Counted from the first letter of the stretch, positions 15,237 through 25,101 are shown. The stretch: 64,000 nt of DNA from an uncultured Clostridium sp. (GCA_902496295.1 CABVAF010000002.1:1-64000); one strand, 5' to 3'. The notes: generated by a model not told the origin, from the letters alone. Numbers and translations are program-made.

Positions 15237-15433
15237 GTAAGTATCAGCTCCTTTCAACTTTTTATGTTTATTGCGTTGAGTTAGGAAGGTTTTCTTTCTC
15301 TTTTCAACTACACTTCTATTATACTATAAAAAATGGCAAAAGTCAAAACTTTTACCATTTATTTTTTTATATTTTTTTGCTATATTTGCTTATTTTTAAG
15401 GTTTATAAGATGTTAAATTTTTTTATGTCATCT

Positions 15434-15898
15434 TTAGTTTTTATTTGTCGATCCAAAGCCACCTTTTCTTATTCCTTCTGCATTATCATTATCTATTACT
15501 AAATATTTTTGGAAGATAGCTTGTGCTACTGCTTCTCCTTTTTTTATTGTAACATCTTCATCTTTTATATTAATGCATTGAATAAATATATGTCCATCAT
15601 TTTCTTCATTTCCATAATAATCTTTGTCTATAATTCCTGCACTATGAGGAAATAAAATTCCTTGTTTTTTTGGTCCAGAACTTCTTGGTACTATTACTAA
15701 TACTTCATCTGGCATCATATATGCTTTTAATCCTGTTTTTATTAAAGTTGGTTTCATTCCTTGTTTAAATGATGGAATAATAGTATCTTCTGCTGCCTCT
15801 ATATCGTATGCTGCTGAATATTTTGTTTTTCTTACTGGCAAGTTAATCTCTTTATCTTCAAAACCTTTAGCAATTTCAAATCCTCTTATTTTTTCCAT
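15434..15898 (-). CDS. dut: dUTP diphosphatase
   Basis: A 154-residue trimeric dUTPase that hydrolyses dUTP to dUMP. Motif 1 is SAAYDIEA, motif 2 PRSSGPKKQG, motif 3 HSAGIIDKDYYG and motif 5 GGFGSTNK. Motif 3 carries the catalytic Asp. AAAGGAAG precedes the ATG. Monocistronic and chromosomal; it resembles the variant clostridial dUTPases with an insertion after motif 3 (NEENDGH). Confidence 0.88.
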   Translation of the reverse strand: MEKIRGFEIAKGFEDKEINLPVRKTKYSAAYDIEAAEDTIIPSFKQGMKPTLIKTGLKAYMMPDEVLVIVPRSSGPKKQGILFPHSAGIIDKDYYGNEENDGHIFIQCINIKDEDVTIKKGEAVAQAIFQKYLVIDNDNAEGIRKGGFGSTNKN

Positions 15899-16059
15899 TG
15901 TTTTCTTCCTTTCAATTTAAATTTTCTTCATTATATTATACTTTTTTACAAAAGTCATCAATTATTTTTATTTTTTTCTATTTTGTTTTTTATTTCACTT
16001 ATCACTAAATTTTACATAAAATATAATAAACAATTTAAGCAAAGGAATGATAAATACTT

Positions 16060-16287
16060 ATGAAAACATCTTTAAACACCATAGAAATTAATCAGTTAGC
16101 TACTGTTAACTCTTTAAATTGTACTGGCTCAATAAAAAGAAGATTACTAGATTTGGGCTTGATAGAAGGGTCTAATGTTATGCCAATTTTGCAAAGTCCA
16201 GCAGGGGAACTTACAGCTTACGAAATACGTGGCACAGTTATTGCTATACGAGCAGAAGACGCAAGAAACATTATTGTAGAAATATAA
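16060..16287 (+). CDS. feoA: Ferrous iron transport protein A
   Basis: A 75-residue SH3-like FeoA (LNCTGSIKRRLLDLGLIEGS, ending IRGTVIAIRAEDARNIIVEI). It assists FeoB at the cytoplasmic membrane face. AAAGGA lies 13 bases before the ATG, an unusually long gap. A promoter-like TTATCA-N17-TATAAT lies at about 15998-16026. It is 64 bases upstream of feoB, presumably one transcript. Confidence 0.92.
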   Translation: MKTSLNTIEINQLATVNSLNCTGSIKRRLLDLGLIEGSNVMPILQSPAGELTAYEIRGTVIAIRAEDARNIIVEI

Positions 16288-16351
16288 TTTAAGTAAATCA
16301 CATTAATTTATTTATTGCATAGTATATTTAATAAAATTATTAGGAGGAACT

Positions 16352-18490
16352 ATGTCTTCTATATTGCAAAATAAAAATTTAAATTCAAAAAAAGATTTAA
16401 ATTTATACAACTATTCAGTTGCTTTGGCTGGTAATCCAAACGTTGGTAAATCCACAATATTTAATGCATTAACTGGCATGCACCAGCATACTGGTAATTG
16501 GCCAGGAAAAACCGTAGAAAACGCCAGCGGAATATGTAAATATAAAAATGATAATTTTCTATTTGTAGATTTACCTGGTACATACTCATTAATGTCACAT
16601 TCCGAAGAGGAGGAAATTGCACGAGATTTTATATGCTTTGGCAAATCAAACGCACTTTTAATAGTAGTAGATGCCACATGCTTAGAAAGGAACTTAAACT
16701 TAGTTTATCAAGCTTTGGAGATAACACCAAACGTTGTGTTATGTGTAAATTTGCTTGACGAAGCAAAAAGGAAAGGCATTAATATTAATTTAGAATTATT
16801 ATCTAAGCGTTTGGGTATACCTGTTGTTGGAACAATTGCTAAAAGTAAAAAAACTTTAAAAAGACTAATGCAGGAGGTAGAAAATGTATGTAGCAAAAAA
16901 ACTATAAATAAACCCATAAAACTAAATTATGGTGTTGCTATAGAAGAAAGTATTAGCATTTTAGAACCCATTATAAATGGGTTATTAGAGCAAGAAAATA
17001 AATACTTGTCTAGATGGATTTCTATAAAACTAATTGAAGGAGATAAAAAAATTATAAATTCCATATCACAAAATTTGAATATAAATATAGAGTCTAAAAA
17101 TATTGTGAATGCTTTAGAGAAAATTTATGAAAGACTTAATAAAAGCAACATTTCAAAAGAAAATTTTAATGACAAGGTTATATCAGAAATATTTTTTAAT
17201 GCCGAAATGCTTGCAAAATCTGTATGTTCCCATGCTAAAGAGAATTATAATAATTTTAATATGAAAGCCGATAAAATATTAACATCTAAAAGATTTGGAA
17301 TTCCTATTATGATTTTATTTTTAGGTTTAATATTTTGGCTTACAATTGTTGGGGCAAACTATCCTTCAGAACTCTTATCAAACTTTTTTGCTTATATGCA
17401 AGAAAAAATTTTAATATTTTTTAACTATATTAACCTACCTAATTGGCTTACAGATTTATTAGTTAATGGTATATATTCAACTTTAACTTGTGTTATAGCA
17501 GTTATGCTTCCACCAATGGCTATATTCTTTCCTCTATTTACTATTTTAGAAGATTTAGGTTACTTACCTAGAATAGCTTTTAATTTAGATAAATTTTTTA
17601 AGAAAGCCTGCGCTTCTGGTAAGCAAGCACTTACTATGTGCATGGGATTTGGGTGTAATGCTGCTGGTGTAGTTGGTACAAAAATAATAGACTCTCCCAG
17701 GGAAAAACTAATTGCCATATTAACTAACTGTTTTGTTCCTTGTAATGGTCGTTTTCCCTTTTTAATCACAATTGCTACAATATTCTTTGGTGGAATATCT
17801 GGTGGTTTTTCTTCCTCTATTGTAGCGACAATTGTAGTATTGCTAGTAATTGTTTTAGGTGTATTTATGACTCTTTTAGTATCAAAAATTCTTTCTAAAA
17901 CAATATTAAAAGGTGTTCCTTCTTCTTTTACTTTGGAACTTCCACCATATAGAAAACCCAAGATTTTAGAAGTTATTGTAAGGTCAATTTTTGATAAAAC
18001 AATTTTTGTATTAGGAAGAGCTATAAGTATTGCTGCCCCTGCTGGACTTGTTATTTGGCTATTTGCTAACATTCAAATTAATGAAATAAGCATTTTAACT
18101 TATGTAGCAAACTTTTTCGATCCTTTTGGAAAACTTCTTGGTTTAGATGGATACATTATTACTGCATTTTTATTAGGTTTACCTGCTAATGAAATTGTCT
18201 TACCAATAATTTTAATGAGCTATGCTAAAACTGGAACTTTACTACATTTAGAAAATTTAGCAGATATTTCTCAAATTTTATTAAATAATGGATGGACTTT
18301 GCTTACCGCAATTAATATTATGATTTTATCATTATTACATTTTCCATGTGGTACTACTTTAATGACAATAAAAAAAGAAACTGGTAGCTTAAAATATACC
18401 GCTCTTTCATTTATAATTCCTACTTTTTGTGGAGTTATTTTATGCATGGTAACAACCTTAATTTATAACATATGTTATTTAATTATTTAA
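16352..18490 (+). CDS. feoB: Ferrous iron transporter B
   Basis: A 712-residue Fe2+ transporter. The N-terminal G domain has GNPNVGKST (~29-37), the G3 DLPGTYS and an NLLDEAKR-type G4. A helical spacer follows. The membrane part (~from residue 310) carries two Gate motifs, with ACASGKQALTMCMGFGCNAA and FVPCNGRFP (conserved Cys residues). AGGAGG precedes the ATG. Iron uptake fits the iron-rich hydrogenase and rubrerythrin encoded nearby. Confidence 0.96.
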   Translation: MSSILQNKNLNSKKDLNLYNYSVALAGNPNVGKSTIFNALTGMHQHTGNWPGKTVENASGICKYKNDNFLFVDLPGTYSLMSHSEEEEIARDFICFGKSNALLIVVDATCLERNLNLVYQALEITPNVVLCVNLLDEAKRKGININLELLSKRLGIPVVGTIAKSKKTLKRLMQEVENVCSKKTINKPIKLNYGVAIEESISILEPIINGLLEQENKYLSRWISIKLIEGDKKIINSISQNLNINIESKNIVNALEKIYERLNKSNISKENFNDKVISEIFFNAEMLAKSVCSHAKENYNNFNMKADKILTSKRFGIPIMILFLGLIFWLTIVGANYPSELLSNFFAYMQEKILIFFNYINLPNWLTDLLVNGIYSTLTCVIAVMLPPMAIFFPLFTILEDLGYLPRIAFNLDKFFKKACASGKQALTMCMGFGCNAAGVVGTKIIDSPREKLIAILTNCFVPCNGRFPFLITIATIFFGGISGGFSSSIVATIVVLLVIVLGVFMTLLVSKILSKTILKGVPSSFTLELPPYRKPKILEVIVRSIFDKTIFVLGRAISIAAPAGLVIWLFANIQINEISILTYVANFFDPFGKLLGLDGYIITAFLLGLPANEIVLPIILMSYAKTGTLLHLENLADISQILLNNGWTLLTAINIMILSLLHFPCGTTLMTIKKETGSLKYTALSFIIPTFCGVILCMVTTLIYNICYLII

Positions 18491-18511
18491 AAAATTTATA
18501 AGCCTTACTCA

Positions 18512-18567
18512 TTGACTTTTTATCCATAATGTTATATTATTATCTTTGAAAATGAGAATAGTTCTCA
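18512..18567 (+). promoter_or_regulatory. Rubrerythrin promoter with Fur/PerR-like operator
   Basis: TTGACT (18512-18517), 17-base spacer, TATTAT (18535-18540). A 7-1-7 inverted repeat TGAGAAT-A-GTTCTCA (18553-18567) sits at the predicted transcript start. The geometry matches Fur-family boxes (Fur or PerR); the base sequence is only similar. Confidence 0.55.
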
Positions 18568-18591
18568 AATTTATTTTAGGAGGAAATTATT

Positions 18592-19125
18592 ATGGAATTA
18601 AAAGGTTCAAGAACTGAAGCTAATTTAAAAGCAGCTTTTGCAGGAGAATCAGAAGCAAGAAACAAATACACATACTTTGCTAGTGTAGCAAAAAAAGAAG
18701 GATATGAGCAAATTGCTGCAATATTTTTAGAGACAGCAGAAAACGAAAAAGAACATGCAAAAATTCATTTTAAATATTTAAATGGAATTGGAGATACAAT
18801 GGAAAACTTACATTCAGCAGCAGCTGGTGAAAACTATGAGTGGACAGATATGTACGCTAACTTTGCTAAAGTTGCTGATGAAGAAGGCTTTACAGAAATA
18901 GCCGCTAAATTCAGAATGATAGCAGAAGTAGAAAAACACCATGAAGAAAGATATAGAAAATTAATAGACAATCTAGGAAATGGTGAAGTATTTAAAAAAG
19001 GAAGCATTACAGTATGGAAATGTAGAAACTGCGGACATATACATGTTGGAACAGAAGCCCCACAAGTTTGCCCAGTTTGCAACCATCCACAAGCATTCTT
19101 TGAAGTAAACGCTGAAAATTATTAA
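18592..19125 (+). CDS. rbr: Rubrerythrin
   Basis: A 177-residue peroxide-scavenging di-iron protein of anaerobes. The ferritin-like four-helix domain (1-~135) has paired Glu ligands in AGESEARNKYTYFA, TAENEKEHAKIHF and AEVEKHHEERY. The C-terminal rubredoxin domain has CRNCGHIHVG and CPVCNHPQ (Cys4 iron site). AGGAGG is 8 bases upstream. Monocistronic, with a Fur/PerR-like operator and its own terminator. Confidence 0.96.
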   Translation: MELKGSRTEANLKAAFAGESEARNKYTYFASVAKKEGYEQIAAIFLETAENEKEHAKIHFKYLNGIGDTMENLHSAAAGENYEWTDMYANFAKVADEEGFTEIAAKFRMIAEVEKHHEERYRKLIDNLGNGEVFKKGSITVWKCRNCGHIHVGTEAPQVCPVCNHPQAFFEVNAENY

Positions 19126-19127
19126 TT

Positions 19128-19158
19128 TGGAAATTGGGGACAGGTCCAAATTTCTAGA
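19128..19158. repeat. REP-like palindromic repeat, copy 1
   Basis: GGAAATTGGGGACAGGTCC followed by AAATTTCTAGA, matching the repeat cluster at 21918-22018. It sits just after the rubrerythrin stop. Confidence 0.6.
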
Positions 19159-19168
19159 TTTCATAAAA

Positions 19169-19206
19169 AAGGGACAGACTATTTAAAATCTGTCCTATTT
19201 TTTATA
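19169..19206 (+). terminator. Rubrerythrin terminator
   Basis: GGGACAGA / TCTGTCC stem followed by TATTTTTT. Confidence 0.75.
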
Positions 19207-19245
19207 GATTTAAACTTCTCATCTAACCCCCAAAATTATTTATAA

Positions 19246-20559
19246 CTAATTAGCAAGTAAATCATATTCGTTTACCGAAGATTTAATTACACATTTTGTA
19301 AAATCCCCACTTTGCAACTCTTTAGAGGTTTTTAAATATATTACTCCATCTATATCTGGTACATCCATGTAACTTCTACATACATAATATTTACCATCTT
19401 TAGTTTTTCCTTCTACTAAAACTTCCAATTCTTTACCAATATATTTATTTAAATTTTCCTCTGAAACTTTTTGTTGTATTTCCATTATTTTGTTATATCT
19501 AGCCTTTTTGGTCATTGGATGTACTTGCTCTTTTAAAGTAGCTGCTGGCGTTCCTTCTTCTTTTGAATATGAAAATGCACCTAACTTGTCAAATTTTGCA
19601 TTTTCTACAAAACTACATAGTTTTTCAAAATCTTCTTGTGTCTCTCCCGGGAAACCAACCATTACTGTTGTTCTTATTATTACTTCTGGTATTTTTTCTC
19701 TTAATTTTTTAATTAGAAGTTCTATACTCTCAGCATTACTTTTTCTGTTCATTCTTTTTAATACAGTATCTGAAATGTGTTGTATTGGTATATCAAAATA
19801 CTTACATATTTTTTCGTTTTTCTTAACCACTTTTATTAGTTTATCATCTATTGTTTCTGGATATGCATATAAAAATCTAATCCACTTTATTCCATCTACT
19901 TTACATAGTTTTTTTAGTAAATCTGCAAGTTTTGGCTTACCATATATATCTACACCATATTTCGTTGTATCTTGAGCAATTAAAATTATTTCTTTATAAC
20001 CTTTTTTAGCTAAATCCTTTGCTTCATCTATAATATCTTCCATTGGTCTACTTTCAAATCTTCCACGTATATATGGAATTGCACAGAAAGTACAAAAGTT
20101 ATTACAACCATCTGCAATCTTTATATAAGCATAATTATCACCTGTAGTTATCACTCTATCTTTTAACTTATTAAAAGGAATATCTTTTTCTTTTTCATGT
20201 GCTGTATCTTTATTTATTAAATTATCTATTTGACTCCATATTGTATTATACTCATCATATTTAATAAATAAATCTACTTCCGGAAGTGATTTTTCAAGCT
20301 CTTCTCTATATCTTTGAACTAGACATCCCATTGCAATAATATATTTGCAATTTTCCTTTTTGTAATCAGCCATTTCTAATATTGTATTTATTGCCTCTTC
20401 TTTTGCTGCTTCTATGAAACCACATGTATTTATTACTATAATTTCTGCTTCTTTTGGATTATTTACAATATTATACCCATGTTTTCTAAATAGCTCTATT
20501 GTTTTTTCAGTATCTACTAAATTTTTACTACATCCTAGTGAAATAAACCCTACTTTCAT
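19246..20559 (-). CDS. rimO: Ribosomal protein S12 methylthiotransferase
   Basis: A 437-residue radical-SAM methylthiotransferase that modifies the conserved Asp of ribosomal protein S12. The N-terminal MTTase domain begins VGFISLGCSKNLVDTE with further Cys ligands in NTCGFI and MGCLVQRY. The radical-SAM cluster is CNNFCTFCAIPYIRG (CxxxCxxC). A C-terminal TRAM domain ends ECVIKSSVNEYDLL in outline. GAGG precedes the ATG, and capA follows closely upstream. Confidence 0.95.
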   Translation of the reverse strand: MKVGFISLGCSKNLVDTEKTIELFRKHGYNIVNNPKEAEIIVINTCGFIEAAKEEAINTILEMADYKKENCKYIIAMGCLVQRYREELEKSLPEVDLFIKYDEYNTIWSQIDNLINKDTAHEKEKDIPFNKLKDRVITTGDNYAYIKIADGCNNFCTFCAIPYIRGRFESRPMEDIIDEAKDLAKKGYKEIILIAQDTTKYGVDIYGKPKLADLLKKLCKVDGIKWIRFLYAYPETIDDKLIKVVKKNEKICKYFDIPIQHISDTVLKRMNRKSNAESIELLIKKLREKIPEVIIRTTVMVGFPGETQEDFEKLCSFVENAKFDKLGAFSYSKEEGTPAATLKEQVHPMTKKARYNKIMEIQQKVSEENLNKYIGKELEVLVEGKTKDGKYYVCRSYMDVPDIDGVIYLKTSKELQSGDFTKCVIKSSVNEYDLLAN

Positions 20560-20580
20560 TATTTTACCTCTTTTTTATGA

Positions 20581-21843
20581 CTACTCTTGTTTTAATAAAC
20601 TTTCTAACAAATCAAGACCATTTATTAATTTGTTATATGTATCTCTTGTTATTGTTCCATTTCCGCTTGCATATTGTAATGCAGTATTCTTCATATCTAT
20701 TATTTCATATCTATTCTCTGCTACGGCACCATTGTCTAGCATGTATAAAGGTGTGTAATCCACTTTCTTTAAATATACTTCTCCTGTTTCTCCACTTTTT
20801 CTAAGTTCTATGTTTAAAATTAGTTCTACTTTTGCATTATCCTCTGAAATTGAAGAACAGAAATTTCCCAAAGAATATGCAACAAGTACATTCTTACCTT
20901 CCTTATTTTGTCTTATTTCCATTGGTTGAACCGTTGCTGGATGTGTCCCTATTATTAAGGTTGCTCCATTATCTACTAAGAAATCTGCAATTTTTTTCTG
21001 GTCATCATTAACTTCATTTGAATACATATCTCCCCAATGCATTAAGACACAAATGGTATCTGCATTTTCTTTGGCATATTCTATATCTTTTTTAGCTTGT
21101 TCTTCACTAAAAATATATACAGAGTCAAGTTCTTTGCTTGTTTTGCTTCCTTCATCATTTACGCCATACGTATATGCTAAAAATGCAATTTTTACACCTT
21201 TTACATCTTTTATTAATACATTATTTCCTTCTACTCTATCTCCTAAAACATCATATCCCAACTCTTGTAAATATTTCTTTGTATCTTTAATTCCATTTAT
21301 TCCGTAGTCCAATGCATGGTTATGTGCCAAACTTACAACATTCACTCCGGCTTTTCGTACTGCCATTGCAAACTCCCTTGGTGAATTCGATTTAGTATAT
21401 CCAGAAAATTGAGCATTTGTAAAATTCGTTTCCATTGTGCCTACTACTAAATCACTTCTTTCTATAAACGGACTTATGTTTTTAAATATATTGTTAAAGT
21501 CATAGCTATTATCTACATTTTTAGCGTCCATAAGCATTTCGTCACCACATAATATATCTCCAACAGTCGAAATTCTTACAATTTTGTCCATTTTATCTAC
21601 TTCTTCGTTGGTAGATGAGATATTGTTTAGTGTTTCTGTAAAAATAGACTCAATTTGCTTATCTAACTCCTCTTTTTGTTTTGCTAATAATTGTTTGTCT
21701 TGATAATTTCTATACATCATAATTCCACTTGTAATACATATAATTAATATTAAAATTCCTACAATAATTAAAAAATTTCTCATTGTTAATAAATCTTTTA
21801 TTCTTGTAATTTTCCTTTTATTTTTTCTTCTCTCGTTTGGCAT
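20581..21843 (-). CDS. CapA-family metallophosphatase-fold protein
   Basis: A 420-residue protein. One N-terminal membrane anchor at ~20-45 (FLIIVGILILIICITSG) is followed by an extracellular CapA/PGA-synthesis domain: STVGDILCGDEM, GTMETNF, LAHNHALDYG, VLMHWGDMY, GTHPATVQ and YSLGNF, the metallophosphoesterase-like signature. In Bacillus CapA takes part in poly-gamma-glutamate export; no capB/C genes are adjacent here, so the substrate is open. Confidence 0.85.
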   Translation of the reverse strand: MPNERRKNKRKITRIKDLLTMRNFLIIVGILILIICITSGIMMYRNYQDKQLLAKQKEELDKQIESIFTETLNNISSTNEEVDKMDKIVRISTVGDILCGDEMLMDAKNVDNSYDFNNIFKNISPFIERSDLVVGTMETNFTNAQFSGYTKSNSPREFAMAVRKAGVNVVSLAHNHALDYGINGIKDTKKYLQELGYDVLGDRVEGNNVLIKDVKGVKIAFLAYTYGVNDEGSKTSKELDSVYIFSEEQAKKDIEYAKENADTICVLMHWGDMYSNEVNDDQKKIADFLVDNGATLIIGTHPATVQPMEIRQNKEGKNVLVAYSLGNFCSSISEDNAKVELILNIELRKSGETGEVYLKKVDYTPLYMLDNGAVAENRYEIIDMKNTALQYASGNGTITRDTYNKLINGLDLLESLLKQE

Positions 21844-21917
21844 TCCTTTTCCTCCAACTAATAACTATATTAATAATTTAACATATTTTAAAAAATAAGT
21901 AAATGACATTTTTAAGT

Positions 21918-22018
21918 TTTTTGGAAATTAGGGACAGGTACCAATTTCTAAAATCTAGAAAAATTGACCTGTCCCCAATTTCTGAGTTTCGGAAATTGGG
22001 ACCTGTCCCTAATTTCCA
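21918..22018. repeat. REP-like palindromic repeat cluster, copies 2-4
   Basis: Three near-identical units of GGAAATTRGGGACAGGT type: GGAAATTAGGGACAGGTACC, then an inverted unit (GACCTGTCCCCAATTTC), then GGAAATTGGGACCTGTCCC, separated by short linkers. The last unit supplies the final Gly-Asn-stop of the acyl-CoA ligase gene. Such units resemble REP/BIME elements mobilised by REP-associated transposases; none is encoded here. Confidence 0.7.
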
Positions 22019-23781
22019 AGTATTTTTTTCATTTCTGCATCACGCTTTACTTTTTGAGTTGTTGTCTTTATAAGTGGTTCGTCTGTTACTATTATTTCTC
22101 TAATATATTTATATGCTGGCATTTGTTTATTTATTTTATTACGGATATCTTGCCAAACTATATCATGATATTCTTCTTCATTTTTATCTGGATACATATT
22201 TTTCATTTCTTCTGGATTGTATACTATTTTAGCACATATTTTTAAGTCGTCATCTTTATCTGGTTTTCCAAATACCATACTTTCCGAAACATAATCTAAT
22301 TGATTAATTAATATTTCTAATTCTTCTGGGAAAATATTTTTTCCATTTTTTAATACAATAACATATTTTTTTCTTCCTGTTACAAATAAAAATCCGTCTT
22401 TATCAAATTTTCCTAAATCTCCTGTATGGAACCATCCATCTTTTAGTACTTCATTTGTTGCTTCTTCATTGTCTAAATATTTATGCATTATTACAGGTCC
22501 TTTAGCTATTATCTCGCCTACTCCTTCTGCGTTTGGATTATCTATTTTTATATCTATCCCCGGAAGTGCAAAACCTACTGAACCGTCTCTTTTATATATA
22601 TCATTTTCTCCTGCGAGAACTGGTGATGTTTCTGTTAACCCATATCCTTGTAGAAGGTTAATTCCTATATCTCTAAATGCCTTTATAGCCTCTATACTTA
22701 TTGCTGCTCCTCCTGATATAAACATTCTTAAATTTGGTCCTAAAGCATCTAGAATTTGTTTAAATACTTTTCTTCTTACATCTATTTTTAACTTTAACAA
22801 TCCTCTAGAAATTTTTCTCATTGTACTAACAAGTTTTGCCTTTCCTTGTTCTTCTATTGTTTTCATCATCTTTTTATACATTATTTCTAGCATAAGTGGA
22901 ACACATACAAAACCCGTAATTTTAAACTCCTTTAAGTTCTTTTGAATATACTTTAGTCCATCGCAAAATACAATTGTAATTCCACATGAAGTGCCATACA
23001 AAAAAGTAGTTGTTGACTCAAAAGTATGATGTAAAGGTAAAAAAGATAAAAATCTATCTGTTTCATATATTTTTGCCATTTGGCTTAATGCTGTTATATC
23101 TGCACAAATGTTAGATTGTGATAATGCAACAGCTTTTGCTATGGATGTTGTACCAGAAGTAAATAGTATAATTGAAATTTCATTTGGATTTAATATAACA
23201 CTATTGTATTTATTTTGTTTTAGCTCATTTTTAGAATTTTCTAATAAATTGCTATCTATATTTTTTTCTAAATCTATTAATTCTTTTCCAGTATTTACAA
23301 TATCTTCATATTTCATAAATTCTTCTGTATTATCCATACATATATAATATTTTAAATCTGAAGTATTTTCTTTTTTTATCTTTCTAAAAACTTCTGCATA
23401 TTTTTCGTCAAATATAACTGCATCTACTTTACTTCTTTTTATTAAGCTTTCTATTTCATTATCTGGTAATGATTTGTCAAGAGGAACTATTGTAAGTCCA
23501 GCTGTCCCCACAGCTAAATAACTAACACACCATTCATATCTATTTGGCGCAATAACTGCAACTCGTTTGCTTGTAAATTCTAGTGTAAGTAATCCTGAGC
23601 CAAGTGCTTCTATATCATTTGCAAATTTCGCATATGTTATTTTTATGGTCTCTTTATCATGTACTTCTTTTTTATATTCAAATGCAACATTATTCGCAAA
23701 TCTAGTTTTATACCTATTTACTAATTCTCTATAATCTGTAAGAACTTCGCCTTCATAAATCTTTCTCTTTGATTTCTTCAT
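22009..23781 (-). CDS. AMP-forming acyl-CoA synthetase (long-chain fatty acid-CoA ligase type)
   Basis: A 590-residue ANL-superfamily enzyme that activates a carboxylic acid through an acyl-AMP. The P-loop is ILFTSGTTSIAKAVALSQ, the A5 motif GYGLTETSPV, A7 GWFHTGDLG and A8 GRKKYVIVLKNGKNIFPEEL; the catalytic Lys lies near the C-terminus (PLIKTTTQKVKR). The family is usually membrane-associated. Its last two codons come from a REP-like repeat. Substrate chain length is not readable. Confidence 0.9.
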   Translation of the reverse strand: MKKSKRKIYEGEVLTDYRELVNRYKTRFANNVAFEYKKEVHDKETIKITYAKFANDIEALGSGLLTLEFTSKRVAVIAPNRYEWCVSYLAVGTAGLTIVPLDKSLPDNEIESLIKRSKVDAVIFDEKYAEVFRKIKKENTSDLKYYICMDNTEEFMKYEDIVNTGKELIDLEKNIDSNLLENSKNELKQNKYNSVILNPNEISIILFTSGTTSIAKAVALSQSNICADITALSQMAKIYETDRFLSFLPLHHTFESTTTFLYGTSCGITIVFCDGLKYIQKNLKEFKITGFVCVPLMLEIMYKKMMKTIEEQGKAKLVSTMRKISRGLLKLKIDVRRKVFKQILDALGPNLRMFISGGAAISIEAIKAFRDIGINLLQGYGLTETSPVLAGENDIYKRDGSVGFALPGIDIKIDNPNAEGVGEIIAKGPVIMHKYLDNEEATNEVLKDGWFHTGDLGKFDKDGFLFVTGRKKYVIVLKNGKNIFPEELEILINQLDYVSESMVFGKPDKDDDLKICAKIVYNPEEMKNMYPDKNEEEYHDIVWQDIRNKINKQMPAYKYIREIIVTDEPLIKTTTQKVKRDAEMKKILGN

Positions 23782-23841
23782 GAAATAATTTCCTTTCTAA
23801 AATAAATTATAATAAGCATATTGTATAGTCTATTTCCAAAA

Positions 23842-23880
23842 AAAGCAAATTATAGACCAAATGGTCTAAAATTTGCTTCT
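23842..23880 (-). terminator. Terminator after rng
   Basis: Minus strand AAGCAAATTTTAGACC / GGTCTATAATTTGCTT stem followed by a run of T residues, immediately at the rng stop. Confidence 0.85.
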
Positions 23881-25078
23881 AATCATTGCTACACATATGT
23901 TTTCTCGTCATTTCTAATAAGTCTAAAGGAGTAAATCCAACTACCTGAGTCTTAGATCTGTCCTTTTTTAAACATCCGTTTAACTCTTCTAATATTTTTT
24001 TCTTTGTTTCTTCTTTTTCCATATCTATATAATCTATAATTATAATTCCGCCTATATCTCTTAATCTTAATTGCTTTGCAATTTCTAAAGTTGCTTCTCT
24101 ATTAACTCTATATACAGTTTGCTCTAAATCCTTGCCTCCAATATATTTTCCAGAGTTTACGTCTATTGCTGTTAATGCTTCAGTTTTATCTATTGTAATA
24201 AATCCTCCACATTTAAGCCATATTTTTCTGCTTTTTGCTTTTTCAATTTGACTTTCTATATCGTATAAATCCAAAATACTATTTTTTTCTCTTAATTCTA
24301 GCTTTATATTTCCTGCTCCTGATTGCTCTAATATATTAGAAATTTTCTCATATGATTCTTTATCATTTGTTACTACTCTTTCTAAATTTTGATCTATTAA
24401 ATCAGTTAATAGTTTTCCTATAATTCCTTCGTTTTCATATATTAAAGTAGGATTATGAGTTTTTTCTTCTTTAAGATTTTTAAAATTATCCTGTATTAAC
24501 TCCCATAATTTAACTAAGCTTTTTACATCTCTTTTTATAAAATCTAAATCTTTATTTTCAGCAGATGTTCTAACAATTGCTCCATAATTTTTAGGTAATT
24601 CTTCTTGAACCGCTTTTTGTAATTCCTCTCTTTTATTTCTATCTACTATTTTTTTAGAAATTGTAATAAAGTTAGTATTTGGTAAAAGCACTACAAACCT
24701 TCCAGGTAAACTAATATTAGTAGATACTCTTGCTCCTTTTTTATTTGTACTGTCTTTTTTTACCTGTACTAAAATTGGCATACCTACTCTTATATAATCT
24801 TTTATATTATATTTACTCAAAAGTTCATTTTTGTTTCCTGTTTCATTACTAACTTTAGGAATAACATCTTTTATATGCATAAATGTATTCTTTTCTTCAC
24901 CTATATTAACAAAAGCAGCTTGCATACCTTGCAAAACATTTTCTACTATACCAAAATAAATGTTACCTTCTAGTCTATGCATATCAGGTCTTTCATCATA
25001 TTTTTCCACTAATTTTCCATTTTCTACAAGTGCTATTTGTTTATTTTCTCCATCATTATTTATAATTAATTCTTGCAT
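23879..25078 (-). CDS. rng: Ribonuclease E/G family protein, short form
   Basis: A 399-residue endoribonuclease that cuts AU-rich single-stranded RNA. The S1 domain (GNIYFGIVENVLQGMQAAFV, then NIGEEKNTFMHI) and the catalytic core (GGFITIDKTEALTAIDVNSG, GGIIIIDYIDM, with the two metal-binding Asp residues) are present. It ends at LLEMTRKHMCSND, just before the CPxC zinc-link that joins RNase G subunits. No CGG lies at this point and no continuation is visible in another frame, so the short end seems genuine. Confidence 0.88.
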   Translation of the reverse strand: MQELIINNDGENKQIALVENGKLVEKYDERPDMHRLEGNIYFGIVENVLQGMQAAFVNIGEEKNTFMHIKDVIPKVSNETGNKNELLSKYNIKDYIRVGMPILVQVKKDSTNKKGARVSTNISLPGRFVVLLPNTNFITISKKIVDRNKREELQKAVQEELPKNYGAIVRTSAENKDLDFIKRDVKSLVKLWELIQDNFKNLKEEKTHNPTLIYENEGIIGKLLTDLIDQNLERVVTNDKESYEKISNILEQSGAGNIKLELREKNSILDLYDIESQIEKAKSRKIWLKCGGFITIDKTEALTAIDVNSGKYIGGKDLEQTVYRVNREATLEIAKQLRLRDIGGIIIIDYIDMEKEETKKKILEELNGCLKKDRSKTQVVGFTPLDLLEMTRKHMCSND

Positions 25079-25101
25079 ACAAAACCTCTCTTATAATAAG
25101 C

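Noticed and set aside
23879..25078. RNase G as a sixth CGG-shift gene
   Set aside because: No CGG near its end and no family-like continuation in another frame.
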